From the NCBI RefSeq assembly GCF_039555335.1, contig NC_092642.1, positions 11,232,752 to 11,296,751 on the forward strand: a stretch of 64,000 nucleotides of DNA, given 5' to 3'. The DNA comes from Amphiura filiformis. Lineage: Eukaryota > Echinodermata > Ophiuroidea > Amphilepidida > Amphiuridae. The position numbers and the translations under genes were made by a program. Under the pieces are notes generated by a model. It did no database searches. It had not been told where the DNA came from and saw only the letters and a program-made list of their open reading frames with translations. Of this stretch, positions 1 to 26,286 are shown piece by piece. Each line of letters starts with the position of its first letter. Position 1 is the stretch's first letter.

Positions 1-1859
1 CATTGACATCAAATTTGTGTATAGTTTCATCAACGGGGATCCAGTAAACGGAAAACCTACATTGACATCAAATTTGTGTATAGTTTTATCAATGGTGATC
101 CAGTAAACGGAAAACCTACATTGACATCAAATGTGTGTATAGTTTTATCAATGGGGATCCAGCAAACGGAAAACCTACATTGACATTAAATTTGTGTATA
201 GTTTTATCAATGGTGATCCAGTAAACGGAAAACCTACATTGACATCAAATTTGTGTAGTTTTATCAATGGTGATCTAGTAAGCGGAAAACCTACATTGAT
301 ATCATATTTGTGTATAGTTTTATCATTGGTGATCCAGTAAACGGAAAACCTACATTGACATCAAATTTGTGTAGTTTTATCAATGGGGATCCAGTAAACG
401 GAAAACCTACATTGACATCATATTTGTGTATAGTTTTATCATTGGTGATCCAGTAAACGGAAAACCTACATTGACATCAAATTTGTGTAGTTTTATCAAT
501 GGGGATCCAGTAAACGGAAAACCTACATTGACATCAAATTTGTGTATAGTTTTATCAATGCTGATCCAGTAAACGGAAAACCTACATTGACATCAAATTT
601 GTGTATAGTTTTATCAATGGGGATCCAGCAAACGGAAAACCTACATTGATATCATATTTGTGTATAGTTTTATCAATGGGGATCCAGTAAACGGAAAACC
701 TACATTGACATCAAATTTGTGTAGTTTTATCATTGGTGATCCAGTAAACGGAAAACCTACATTGACATTAAATTTGTGCAGTTTTATCAATGGTGATCCA
801 ATAAACGGAAAACCTACATTGATATCATATTTGTGTATAGTTTTATCAATGGTGATCCAGTAAACGGAAAACCTACATTGACATCAAATTTGTGTAGTTT
901 TATCAATGGTGATCCAATAAACGGAAAACCTACATTGACATTAAATTTGTGCAGTTTTATCAATGGTGATCCAATAAACGGAAAACCTACATTGATATCA
1001 TATTTGTGTATAGTTTTATCATTGGTGATCCAGTAAGAGGAAAACCTACATTGATATCATATTTGTGTATAGTTTTATCAATGGTGATCCAGTAAACGGA
1101 AAACCTACATTGACATTAAATTTGTGTATAGTTTTATCATTGGTGATCCAGTAAACGGAAAACCTACATTGACATCAAATTTGTGTAGTTTTATCAATGG
1201 TGATCCAGTAAGCGGAAAACCTACATTGATATCATATTTGTGTATAGTTTTATCATTGGTGATCCAGTAAACGGAAAACCTACATTGACATCAAATTTGT
1301 GTAGTTTTATCAATGGGGATCCAGTAAACGGAAAACCTACATTGACATCAAATTTGTGTATAGTTTTATCAATGGTGATCCAGTAAACGGAAAACCTACA
1401 TTGACATCAAATTTGTGTATAGTTTTATCAATGGGGATCCAGCAAACGGAAAACCTACATTGACATTAAATTTGTGTATAGTTTTATCAATGGTGATCCA
1501 GTAAACGGAAAACCTACATTGACATCAAATTTGTGTATAGTTTTATCAATGGGGATCCAGCAAACGGAAAACCTACATTGACATTAAATTTCTGTATAGT
1601 TTTATCAATGGTGATCCAGTAAACGGAAAACCTACATTGACATCAAATTTGTGTATAGTTTTATCATTGGTGATCCAGTAAGCGGAAAACCTACATTGAT
1701 ATCATATTTGTGTATAGTTTTATCATTGGTGATCCAGTAAACGGAAAACCTACATTGACATCAAATTTGTGTAGTTTTATCAATGGGGATCCAGTAAACG
1801 GAAAACCTACATTGACATCAAATTTGTATATATCCAGTAAGAGGAAAACCTGCATTGAC
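1..1859. repeat. 59/57-bp minisatellite array
   Basis: About 31 head-to-tail units. Each contains the phrase CATTGACATCAAATTTGTG, then a TTTTATCAATGG block, GATCCAGTAAACGG and AAAACCTA. Units are 59 bp, or 57 bp when a TA is missing in the GTGTATAG segment. Runs of units with the same order of variants recur (for example near 660 and again 173 bp later), so there is some higher-order structure. The array starts before the window. Short open frames inside it are by-products of the repeat and show no gene-like features. Confidence 0.97.
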
Positions 1860-2061
1860 CCACTTTTGTGGTGGCAGGTAAATCTTGTATGTTCGCATGG
1901 TTCAATCTGATATGTTTGGTCACAGAACTTTTGTGTATGTCAATTTGTGATTTGATTGATGTTTAATGATTTATGTATGCTTGTTCTAATTTTTTCCAAT
2001 CATGTGTTTGTGGTTTGCTTTTTTCAATAAAAACACAATGACAAAAAAAAAAAAAAAAAAA
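1860..2061 (+). mobile_element. Retroposed 3'-UTR fragment with poly(A) tail
   Basis: Non-repeat sequence interrupting the minisatellite. It has an AATAAA signal (about 2026) followed by a pure A run at 2043-2061. The sequence CCTGCATTGAC stands both just before it (1849-1859) and just after the A run (2062-2072), which is a target-site duplication. Signal, tail and duplication together indicate a 5'-truncated mRNA or SINE copy inserted by LINE machinery. The source gene is not recognised. Confidence 0.85.
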
Positions 2062-2367
2062 CCTGCATTGACATCATATTTGTGTATAGTTTTATCAATG
2101 GGGGTCCAGTAAGTGGAAAACTATTAATTTTGTGTAGTTTTATCATAGGTGATCCAGTAAACGGAAAACCTACATTGATATAAATTTTGTGTCTAGTTTT
2201 ATCAATGGGGATCCAGTAAACGGAAAGCCAACATTAACATCAAATTTTGTGTATAGTTTTATCATTGGTGATTCGAGAAAACCTACATTGACATCAAATT
2301 TGTTTATAGTTTAATCAATGGTCATCCAGCAAACGGGAAACCCCAAAATTTGCGTAGTTTTATCAAA
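2062..2367. repeat. Degenerate continuation of the minisatellite
   Basis: The same unit resumes after the retroposed insert but with many more substitutions and indels, and fades out near 2367. This is the decayed edge of the array. Confidence 0.9.
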
Positions 2368-2400
2368 GATGAACAAGACGGCTGAATGGCAAGCAAGATC

Positions 2401-2996
2401 CCCGGGGGGGGCACTCATGTATAAAAGTTGTAAGCATCCGCGTGAATTGACTTTCAAAATGACCCTAAGCTAGGATGTCGAAAATTTGTCAAACTAACCC
2501 TAAACAAGGATTTTACTCAAATAAAAACACCCTAAGCGAGGATTTAAAAAAAAATTTACCCCTAAACAAGGACAGACAATATAAAAACACCATAAGTGAG
2601 GAATTGGTTTGAAATTTGCCCCTATTCATTGCGTGTGTCAGTCGGATATCAGTGACAGTGACAGTGATGATATCAGTAAGCTTAAAATTGGCTTTGTTGA
2701 AGTCGGCTCCGATTTTTTAAAAATCTGGTTAGTAAAACTGCTTAGAAACCACTCTTTTGTGCCGAATAACTTGATAAATATGTCACCACTAATGTCTGTT
2801 AATTGGGTAATTTTAAAAAACTACCCTAAGCGAGGATCGTCCTTTAAAAAAACACCCCTTCTTTTAGTAAAATGAGTGTTTTGAGACCCTAATCGCGGAT
2901 CCGGCGGATCCTCGCTTTTGCTTTTCAAAACACCCTAAATCGCGTTTTCTTTCACGCGGATGCTTACAACTTTCATATGTGAGTGATCCCCCCGGG
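2401..2996. mobile_element. Foldback DNA element with CCCGGGG ends (copy 1)
   Basis: The left end begins CCCGGGGGGGGCACTCA and the right end is its imperfect reverse complement. The inverted arms continue inward through AAGTTGTAAGCATCCGCGTG. GCAAGATC flanks both sides (2393-2400 and 2997-3004), an 8-bp target duplication. The interior has a repeated phrase of the type ACCCTAAGCGAGGAT. No transposase is visible, so it is non-autonomous. A relative lies at 29316-29698. Confidence 0.85.
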
Positions 2997-3325
2997 GCAA
3001 GATCAGGTTATAAAAATTGAGAAACGTAGGTAGCATGATGACTTCCAGCTTACATGGTGAGCGCAGGAGAGGAAAAAAATGGCAGTCACAAAAAGGGCTA
3101 CGTCCAACAATGAATGGACACAGCCAAAGAAGATGCAAGGTTTAAAACTCCTATAACAAACATTATACACAAGGAAGTTTTGTTTTCACATTATATTATT
3201 TTTTATTTGAGTAAACATACTACAATTATCTTGTACAAATATTTCAATTAACTTTTGAAACAAGTCATGATTTGCACTGATAACACATGATTTACAAGGA
3301 CATGTTTGCTCTTATTTCTAAAGTA

Positions 3326-3542
3326 TGTTCAGTTTATATAAGGTGGAAAAGTTAAGACTCATAATACTGTGTATTGATATAGAATGGCATGCACACAGTT
3401 GGGTGCAATGCTTACGCTAGTTGTGCGTTGCTTAATGCGTGACTAGCGCACACTTATGTGAATTACGGGAGCATGAGTTGGGACTTAATTGCCGCGCACA
3501 GTAACAAAAGCCGAATAATTTCCGCCTTATATAAGCTGAACA
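3326..3542. mobile_element. Short foldback element (MITE)
   Basis: Inverted ends: TTTATATAAGGTGGAAA on the left (about 3333) and TTTCCGCCTTATATAA on the right (about 3520), with further match outward through TGTTCAG. The centre has a second hairpin around CTAGTTGTGCG / GACTAGCGCAC. About 215 bp; non-coding. Confidence 0.7.
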
Positions 3543-3953
3543 AACTTTACTGAAATAACCAACAGGATGAATTTGGCTTGGACTTTCGACTGCTATTTAG
3601 AAATATGTTCTTATTGTTGTCATTATATACCTCACTACATCGCTAAGAAAAAGATGTGTGCATTCATTCATTTGGATGAAAGATCAAAGTGAGGAAAGTG
3701 TCTATAACGTGGGTGGGAAAATAGGTTCAGGGTCAAATTTTCACACAATTAGTCAATCAATAATCATTGTAAGGAAAATGACTTTTCCAACATCCATTTT
3801 GGCATATTGTTTTGCAACCATATTATTTATTAATATGCCCACAATCTAATCAGTATCTGGCAAAATTTCCAAAATGTGTACAAGTAAGCCATACAAATAT
3901 CATGTTATTACCTTTTATTTTGGATACCTCTGGAAATAACAAAAAATACATTC

Positions 3954-4397
3954 CAACCTCTTTTATCCGGCCATGATGGGATCAAATATTGTCCGGATAA
4001 GTGAATTATGTGTAATTCTGCACTGAATGTCCATAGTGCTAAATTTGGGGCAACAAAGCTTTACTCCATGTGGGGTAATAACACTGAAAGATGGTATTTC
4101 AGTGCTGTATACAATATTAACATGGAATTCTAACTGCTTCCTAGCATGAAATTAAGGTGTTAATGTATTACACACAGGTTTTCTTATGAAGATCATAAAT
4201 TTGGATAACAAGAGATCTCCATATAAAAGAGGTCCGCAGAAGCGGATTTGGGGGGGGGAGGGAGGACCCGGCATGCGTTCCTAATTTTTGCAGAGCGGTC
4301 CCTGACTTTGTGTGGTGGTGGCTCGGTGCCCATGGTGCCCCCCTCCCCATTGAAAATTCCTGGATCCGCCCTTGGTCTGGATAAGAGATGTTGGATT
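3954..4397. mobile_element. Foldback element with a nested GC-rich repeat
   Basis: The left end CCAACCTCTTTTATCCGG (about 3955) pairs with TGGATAAGAGATGTTGG near 4380. Inside, 4228-4372 is a G/C-rich block bounded by the inverted pair AAGCGGATTT and GGATCCGCCCTT, which looks like a second inserted repeat. No coding capacity is visible. Confidence 0.6.
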
Positions 4398-5480
4398 GTA
4401 CATATAAACTATTAATCGAAGGCATAAGTTCCACAGGTTACAAATGTCGTTACATTCCCGTTCCAAGGAGTTGGTCTGTTATTGATTATATTTCGCATAC
4501 CATGCAATTTTTTTACAGAAATGTGCATCAATGGCTGCAATATCCTGAGCAAAAATTGCCCCAAAACATTAGTACTTTTACTCTTGGCATGTCAGAGACA
4601 TCATGCGTAATGCATTGGATGCAGTTTCAAATTGAGAATGACGCACTAGTATAGATACACATGTTTAAAGACTTAACACAGATATGTGCCTGTAACACCT
4701 GTCTCGCCAACAAATTGACATCACTGTGCGTATTGCATTGGCTGCAGTTTCAAATTGAGAGTGACACACTGGCATAGATACGCATATGTTAAAGACTCGG
4801 CATAGATATACAGACAAGAAACAACTGCCTCAACACGCTGCTGTCACCGACTTACCGAGAGTACATATCACATTTTAAAACAGCTCTCCAAGAATAAAAC
4901 TCATCACAGCATAATGAAAACATACAGGACATATTGTGCATACATGGAACTGATTTTCATGCTAATAGGTTAAAGGTCAAACAATCAGTACAAAACTTTC
5001 AATGACCATAAACTAGTTTCTAAAACCAACTATACAGAGTTCTTGTCAACAGGGATTCAGTCTTTTGTTTTCATACATACTATTGTTTTACCTTTTACTG
5101 ACAATTCACATACTCTACTACATGTCAAATCTAACAATACATAATTTGTATTTTCATAAAAATAAAAGATTTGGATTTAATATATTGCTGACTTTGTAGC
5201 TTATTATATAAAACAAAAATACAGGTTGACAAAAAGGTGCCCATTAACTTAACACTGTACACAAATATAATGTACTTTGCACTGAAAACTTTTGTGTGTG
5301 TATTTGACCACCATATTTCCTCAATAATCAGCAGGATTTCTATAAGGTGCTAAATTATATCCAAGCAAAAGATTCACATTTTTTTGGCATAGTGTAGCCT
5401 TTTAATTATCAAGCACAATCAATAAATTCTGCCAGTCAGGCATCTAGGCAATCCTTCATCTATCACTCATACTCATCCAT

Positions 5481-5659
5481 GGTCAGAATTTCGGGGTGAA
5501 TCAGAGAATCAATTCTCGCAAAGATTCTCATAAACAGATTTGCTTGAATCAACGTTTGTAGTTTACACATATGTTGATTTGCGAGAATCAAATGATTCCC
5601 ACAAATTTATTCTGCAAGAATCAAGATTGATTCTCGCACTGTGAAACGAAATTCTGACC
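5481..5659. mobile_element. Short foldback element rich in GATTCTCGC
   Basis: Left end GGTCAGAATTTCG and right end CGAAATTCTGACC are inverted. The inside is built from repeated GATTCTCGC / GCGAGAATC pieces that can pair with one another. About 180 bp; a typical MITE. Confidence 0.75.
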
Positions 5660-6153
5660 CTGTCATCCACCTCCATTTGAAACTCTTTGGAGTGTTTAGG
5701 AGGATTACCAACTAAGTATACTCCCTGGATCTGGAATGAAACCTTGCACTGGAGTGTATAGATAAAATTAGTTTTTCTTTTGGTTTGACATGATGGATTA
5801 ACATTTTCAGAAATTGAGAGAATATCAAATGAACAGGACAAAAAAACCCAACTTTTTTATAAAAAGGTGAGGTAGCCGTTTCAAATTCTGTGAACTTTCC
5901 CATTCATCACAACAGCAATCTTTTCACTCCAACATCAAAGGGAGGTTGAGAAATAGCATCAGAATAGCTAAGTTATAATCCAACCAACAGAATAATGAAG
6001 CTTGAGTTCCTTGACTAATGCCTGATTTTGTTTGACCATGTCACACATGGACTATTGCATCAAGATATACATGTACATTATCACTTCACACAAATCAGTA
6101 GCAGTGTTTTCCAGATGGCAGTCTTTCAACCTTGGTGTGTGATGAATGAATGA

Positions 6154-6331
6154 GCTATTCCAGTTAAAATCCATACCCCCTATGGAAGACATGACCTTAA
6201 TCTTCTATACCGGGGGTGTGAATTTCAAATGGGGGTTTACTGGGGGACTATATTTGAAGTCTACACCCCCTGTGTGGGAGATTAAGGTCATGTCTCCATC
6301 GGGGGTATATGGATTTCATCTGGAATAGTCC
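6154..6331. mobile_element. GCTATTCCAG foldback MITE, copy 1
   Basis: About 178 bp, almost wholly palindromic. The left arm runs CTATTCCAGTTAAAATCCAT to TGACCTTAATCTTC; the right arm is its inverse ending TCTGGAATAGTCC. Both arms carry the CACCCCCTGTG-type core. The same family occurs at 10922, 43147 and 49745. Confidence 0.9.
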
Positions 6332-7078
6332 AATCAGAACACACACCTTAAATAATCACAAATATATCTAGTTTTGAAAGCAACAAGCATGTTTTTTATA
6401 CATTTTGGATGGAAATATAGCACAATATTCCACACTTTACCTTAGATACTCGCTTAAAACATTACAATAAGTGTGCTTACCAACATTGGCACCTGTCATC
6501 TTACTTTGGTAACCTTTGTAAGTGACCTATTAACATATATAAACCTTTTTTCTTCATTTTAATCATACTGCTACAGGGTTAAAAACAAGTAATTCCCTCC
6601 CTTAAATTTCCAAACATTTTGTAACTCCAAATGGTTTTCAAAGATAATATAAAATGTAGTGCATCCAAGATAAAAATTTGCCATTTTAAATATCCCATTC
6701 ATTTCAATTATCACAAGTTAAAAGAATAGTTTGCAGTATGTGCCTTTTCTATCTGTACTCAACTCAACAGGTAGGCCTAATCAAATTCAAAATGATTTCA
6801 TTATAATTTGTACACTTTATGATAAATGTTCGAGAACAGAATTTGATGAGAAGTTACAAATTGCAACTTTCTCCTAATTCATTGATTTGTATTAAGAATT
6901 GTTGCTTACTTTTGATAATTTTGAAGCAAGATGATTTTGATGTCGACCTTCTCAGAGATTTTTTTGGCTGCACAAGTTTTTTACTCATTACAGCATTTTT
7001 CTATCAATCTATTAACACCATTTGCAGTTATGTCATGCTATGTTTGCAAATTTTAGGGATGAGGTTGCATCTTTATAA

Positions 7079-7392
7079 TGTTGGGCATGGTGGTCCAAGA
7101 CTTCAACTCATAATTGCGAAGTCATGGGTTTGAATCCCTGTGGCACCAACATGTTGGGCACTTAAGCAGGGACTTTTACCGCTATTACCTCTCCCCATTC
7201 AGTTGGCTATTACCTATCCTCACCCAGGTGTACAAGTGGGTACCAACTTTATTTAATGCCGAGAAGGCAACAGACTCGTAATGGACGAGGTGTAGCGATC
7301 ATCCCGCAACAATATTTCATGGAGGAGTCTTGCCCAATTGCTTTGAAATAGAGATGGGCACTCCAACCTGAGACACAGATTTGTCCCCTTTA
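7079..7392 (+). mobile_element. tRNA-derived SINE
   Basis: A tRNA-like head (about 7081-7147) contains a clear pol III B box, GGGTTTGAATCCC. The body has the familiar invertebrate SINE phrases GGGCACTTAAGCAGGGAC and CACCCAGGTGTACAAGTGGG, then GAGAAGGCAACAGACTCGTA. The A box is weak. Not a functional tRNA: there is no cloverleaf acceptor pairing, and the sequence continues about 240 bp past the tRNA part. Confidence 0.85.
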
Positions 7393-7866
7393 CCTTTTTA
7401 TAATGTGATAACTTTTAGAGTCAGTCTCTTACTGCAAGCGTTACATTATTTCCTTCCTATAAGCATGCTGTACCTCATGAGTATTAAAGCATAGCCTTTA
7501 CATCAACAGTTTACCTATGCATGATCCTGGAACCTAGGATTCACATATTTTATCACACAGATTCATTTACATATGCCATTCACTCGTCAAAAACCACATA
7601 TTTTTACACACATTATGAGCAGCGACATTTAACATGCAAATGACCATACCAATATATTCCTCCATAAGTAACTCATTTCCACTGATTGTCTTTATATCAA
7701 TCAAAATTTTTGCAAAGTTCAAAGTAAGCTTCAGGTATTGACTGCTTATTGCAGTCGTTTTGACCTGACATTTGTGTCCATGCATATAGATGAGTATGTT
7801 TGTTTAAGCGGTCGCTCTGTGTGGAGACATGCTTGGGTCCTGATGGGACCAGGCTCAAACAAAATT

Positions 7867-8105
7867 GACTTATAACGTCATTGCCTGGCAGTATGGGTGC
7901 GCACCATCACAATTTCCATTGTTTTTTGCTTGTCAGTATGCGCATGCATCATATTTTGTTCAGGGCCTGTGCTTTTTAAACTCCCGCCACATCACAATAA
8001 GGTTATTGTACAGTGTAGTGGTTGTATGCAGTTCGCTCAAGCATATCGATATACCAGTCCCTTGCCTTTGTTGATTAACATTGAGGTCAACTCATCTATA
8101 GATAC
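7867..8105 (+). repeat. Dispersed repeat, copy 1 (partner at 54828)
   Basis: About 240 bp closely matched by 54828-55065 in the same orientation. Shared phrases include CCTGGCAGTATG, CACAATTTCCATTG, CATCATATTTTGTTCAGGGC and TTGAGGTCAACTCATCTATA. No inverted ends or tail are visible, so its class is unknown. Confidence 0.85.
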
Positions 8106-10311
8106 ATGTCAACTTCTGTCCTTTTCATATGGCTGGTCACATAATGGGTTTATTTTGGGAATATACCTCTATAGTGCTATTCTACAGGTATTGACTTAGA
8201 ACAAGGATACAAGTATGTTATCAGAATATTTGAAGTGCAAATAGAGCATATAATCCACTTCTATTACGACAACCAACCAGTTGGCCATTTGTAGGTTCCT
8301 GGTTCTTGCTTACTTTAAGCCCTGCATATTACTATTTCCACTCAGTGGTTGTATTTTTGTTATCTTGGTACTGCAAGCTTTATGTTCATTTTATATCCAC
8401 TGGAGAGAGAACATTTATCAAGTTTATCTCTGCGCATTTCATTACAAGAACCATTTCATTACACTTACAATTATGTTTTTGCTGAACCGAACTGTAGATT
8501 GTAGAATTCAACTTTTTTAATGACATTGTGAAACAGGTTAGCTTAAATAAAGAGGTTAAGGCGCCAACCCGTCAGCTTTACTGTCATGATAAGCTGTTCA
8601 CGCCTTGATATGTCTTGACATAAACATAATATTGTATCAAATGAGACGGACATGTTCATTACCTTCAAAACAATATATTATTCACTGAGATTCATAAATA
8701 GTGCAGTGACATTTTTCTGTACAGGTGCAAAAGGTCCCTACAATTCCCACAAAGTTGATATTATTATTATTGTTATTAAAATAATATATATGAACAAAGG
8801 GGGGAAAGGGAATATTAAAAAAAGAAAGATAATTTTTGCACCTTAGGATGGAAGAGTGCACCATTATTTCTTTTATTTTGTACATTTTGTCAAATATTTC
8901 TGACAAAATGAATATTTGGTATATGTAGAGAGTAAAAAATCAACACCAGAAAACACAATTACCTTAAATGTAAGTCTTTGGAATTGACATAATAATATGA
9001 TGCTGACCACCACAACAATTATTATAAAAGAACATTACTTATATGATGAGAGGTGATTCCTCCATGGGCTGTAACTTTTGAAAACCACACCCCCTCTGCG
9101 GGGGAGTTTGTGTAACTCCAACCAAATTCGAAAGTATTAGCCATCAGTAGTAGCCATTCCAGATCCAACAATTTTCATTATAAAAAAAAAGAAGTAGGAA
9201 AGGTGTAGAAAATTCCAAACTTCCAAATTAGGGTTTAAATTTGTCAAAAACTGCAGACTAGATATGATTTTCCAGTTTTCAGCTAGATTTTACATAACAT
9301 GAAATATGCAAACATTGGATTGACCATATCATAGTTTAACTGTAAATGACATAGCAGTATTATCTTCCCCTTACAGGGGGTGTGGATTTCAAACAGAATA
9401 GCCCAATTAATTGACACACAATGTCAATTTGAAAGCGCACACTTTTCAATTTTTGTTATACGCAACAAAATATGGATCACAACTCTCAAATTAAATCAAA
9501 TAAAAAACAATGGTATATGACCATGTTTTCATATAATACTGTACATGAATGCTAACTGAATCCTGATTTGTTTTTTCAAGGACATGATATTTTTGGTTTT
9601 TACTGAAACTGACCTAGGGTGTGGTCATCATGGTTATGGCACATGATTGGTCCAAGCAACTTAATGTCCATGCATCTTGCCTGTTAGCAAAGATTGGACA
9701 AGCTACTTTGATTCCATATTTGCTCAGCAGCATTTTAACATGCCTGGATATTTCAAAATACACAAGTAGATTAATAAATTACATGGTGTATAAGATGTGT
9801 CTGTGTGCCCATCAGAAGGGCGGTTCTCTGACTTTGGTGGCTTGTACAAAATAATAAATGAATAAAAAAATATTTAAATGACCTTTTGAAGCAAAGGGTT
9901 AACATTTTTTTCAAAAGGTTAACATTTTCTTCACAGACACACACATATCAGAGCTCATTTTATAGTCTCCCCCACTTACCAAACTTCATTTGGCTGGGAC
10001 AAAAACAAGTGCATGAGTTTCTCACACCGCTCAAATTTACAACTGAACACCTGGCCAAATAACAAGGATAGTACAACTTGCCCAACAACATTACATCACT
10101 CACTTGTGAACAGTTAGTAAAATTTGAGTCTTGACGCATATACCTACTGTGTATCCAAATAAATGAGGGCACACAAAAATGTCCAAATTGTGCTTGTATT
10201 GATGAAAGAATTTCTTACTTGTGACATGTTTTGAAGGTTCCAATGATACATGTCCCCTTATACAATATTAAACTACAATATTATTTACATGATAATCAGT
10301 TGCTATGATGA

Positions 10312-24726
<14,415 letters not shown>

Positions 24727-26007
24727 AATTCAGTCAAAACAACATGTACAGTACAGTATCCAACTGCGCAGTGTATCTCCTCGGAGGTTTACACCGCCCC
24801 TCAAAAATCGCCAAATTCTCAGCTAATTTTACCACAACAGCAAAAGTGTTTCCTCTTTCTGCTTTCCTGGTTACTGAAAGAAGAATCTCATCTGATGAAA
24901 TCGACGCTCCGATGGTAAATTGTTGCTTATTTTGCAAATAACAAGCTATATTTTGCTTTCAGTTCATTATGCATGATGAATTTCTGTTCCGGGAAATTTG
25001 GGAATGGGAAAATCTATCAACATCAACGGTTTCAATTAAGCCTGTCAAAGTTCAAGCACGTTTTTGTATTAGAAGTTGACATTTGCACTCTAATCATGAG
25101 GTTAAATGATTTTCTGCAGGTATCTTTGCCCTTTGATAAAAAAAGAAAATCAATAGAGGGCGCTGTGAAGCTGGAGCGTCGGAGATTTCTTTGTCTTTTA
25201 TCAGGTAATTTCTAGCCTAAATTCTTCGCTATTCAAATGTTATTTTGTAATTTAAACCATACAAGGTAAAAATTGAGTATAATTTTGAAGTAATGTCAAA
25301 CATATATTCATTTTAAACATCCAATTTGGCCTGTTTCGGACGATAAATTTATGATACGGCGACAACTGGTAGCGGAATTCGACAGCTTTGTCGAACCTTT
25401 AATTTTAACAAAACAATAATAATGAATGAAAAGGTGAACATAATAACCTGGTCCGAGGAATGTGTTGGACACGTCCAACTCACACCTCGAGATATATTAA
25501 AAAATAAAGCTGCATTTGCAGCCATCGGCACCGCGCTGTAAAAGTTTTCCCCTTTTCTTTTGAAACTAATAATATGCATGCCGTCGATGCCGATGGCGAT
25601 GGCAATCGGAATCACAGAATTGTTATTTTGTGATGTATTGCTCATTGTAATTACAGAGGACAATTAAAATATATTCAAAATGCCACTAGAAGTAGAACAT
25701 CCATTGCTTTACTCGAGAACTCTTAAACTGAATTTTCAATTTATACTCGATCGCTGAGCCACATTGTGATGCACCGCTTTTGGAAAGCGATGAGCAATTG
25801 CTGAATTTTGCGATGCGTTGCTCGTCGATTTTGCATTTAAATGCTTATCAAGGACAAGGCGATAGCGATTGCAGATGACAATTAAAATATTTTAAATGCC
25901 ACAAAATGCACTAATATTTATTTGCCACAGATAACGCACAGTAAAGCGACGAACATGATATTTTGTAGCAGAGACTGAAATACATTTGTACTGCAGAACA
26001 TCCATTT

Positions 26008-26286
26008 AGGGACCGTTCACCAACACTTGTAAGGGGGGCCTGATGCAAAAAAAATTTCATCGCGAAAATTTTTCGGGCCCCCTTTACAGACCTCAAAACT
26101 TTCAGGCCCCCCTTTTGACATGAAAATTATGGGTCAGCCCCATAGAAAAGCATAGGCCCTAAACTTTATTTTTCCAGGAAAATTTGTGGTCATTTTTTTC
26201 AGGGCCCTCCCTTAGGAGGGTTAAAAATTTTCAGGGCCCCCCTTTTTGCATCAGGCCCCCCTAACAAGTGTTTGTGAACGGTCCCT
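26008..26286. mobile_element. Foldback MITE with AGGGACCGTTCAC ends
   Basis: Left AGGGACCGTTCACCAACACT and right AGTGTTTGTGAACGGTCCCT are inverted. Inner arms GGGGGGCCTGATGCAAAAA and TTTTTGCATCAGGCCCCCC. About 279 bp; non-coding. Confidence 0.9.

Larger units (their letters stand above)
3005..10311. other. Intergenic region beyond the 3' end of the p38 gene
   Basis: No open frame here shows recognisable protein similarity or splice-compatible structure. It holds six repeat elements listed separately (foldback elements near 3326, 3954, 5481 and 6154, a SINE near 7079 and a dispersed repeat at 7867). A decayed remnant of the GGCTATTCCAG foldback family may lie at 9050-9405. The part nearest 10311 should be 3' UTR of the p38 gene read on the minus strand; I could not fix its poly(A) site. 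Microsatellite-like TTATTATTATT occurs near 8760. Confidence 0.6.

Noticed and set aside
660..1910. Three similar small open frames (NGDPVNGKPTLTS repeats)
   Set aside because: They are translations of the minisatellite unit, with lengths set by the repeat; no gene context.
7081..7147. tRNA gene
   Set aside because: Only the B box is good; there is no acceptor stem and the sequence continues as a SINE body.
25349..25663. 104-residue minus-strand open frame
   Set aside because: No recognisable domain and no supporting signals; likely chance or old repeat.
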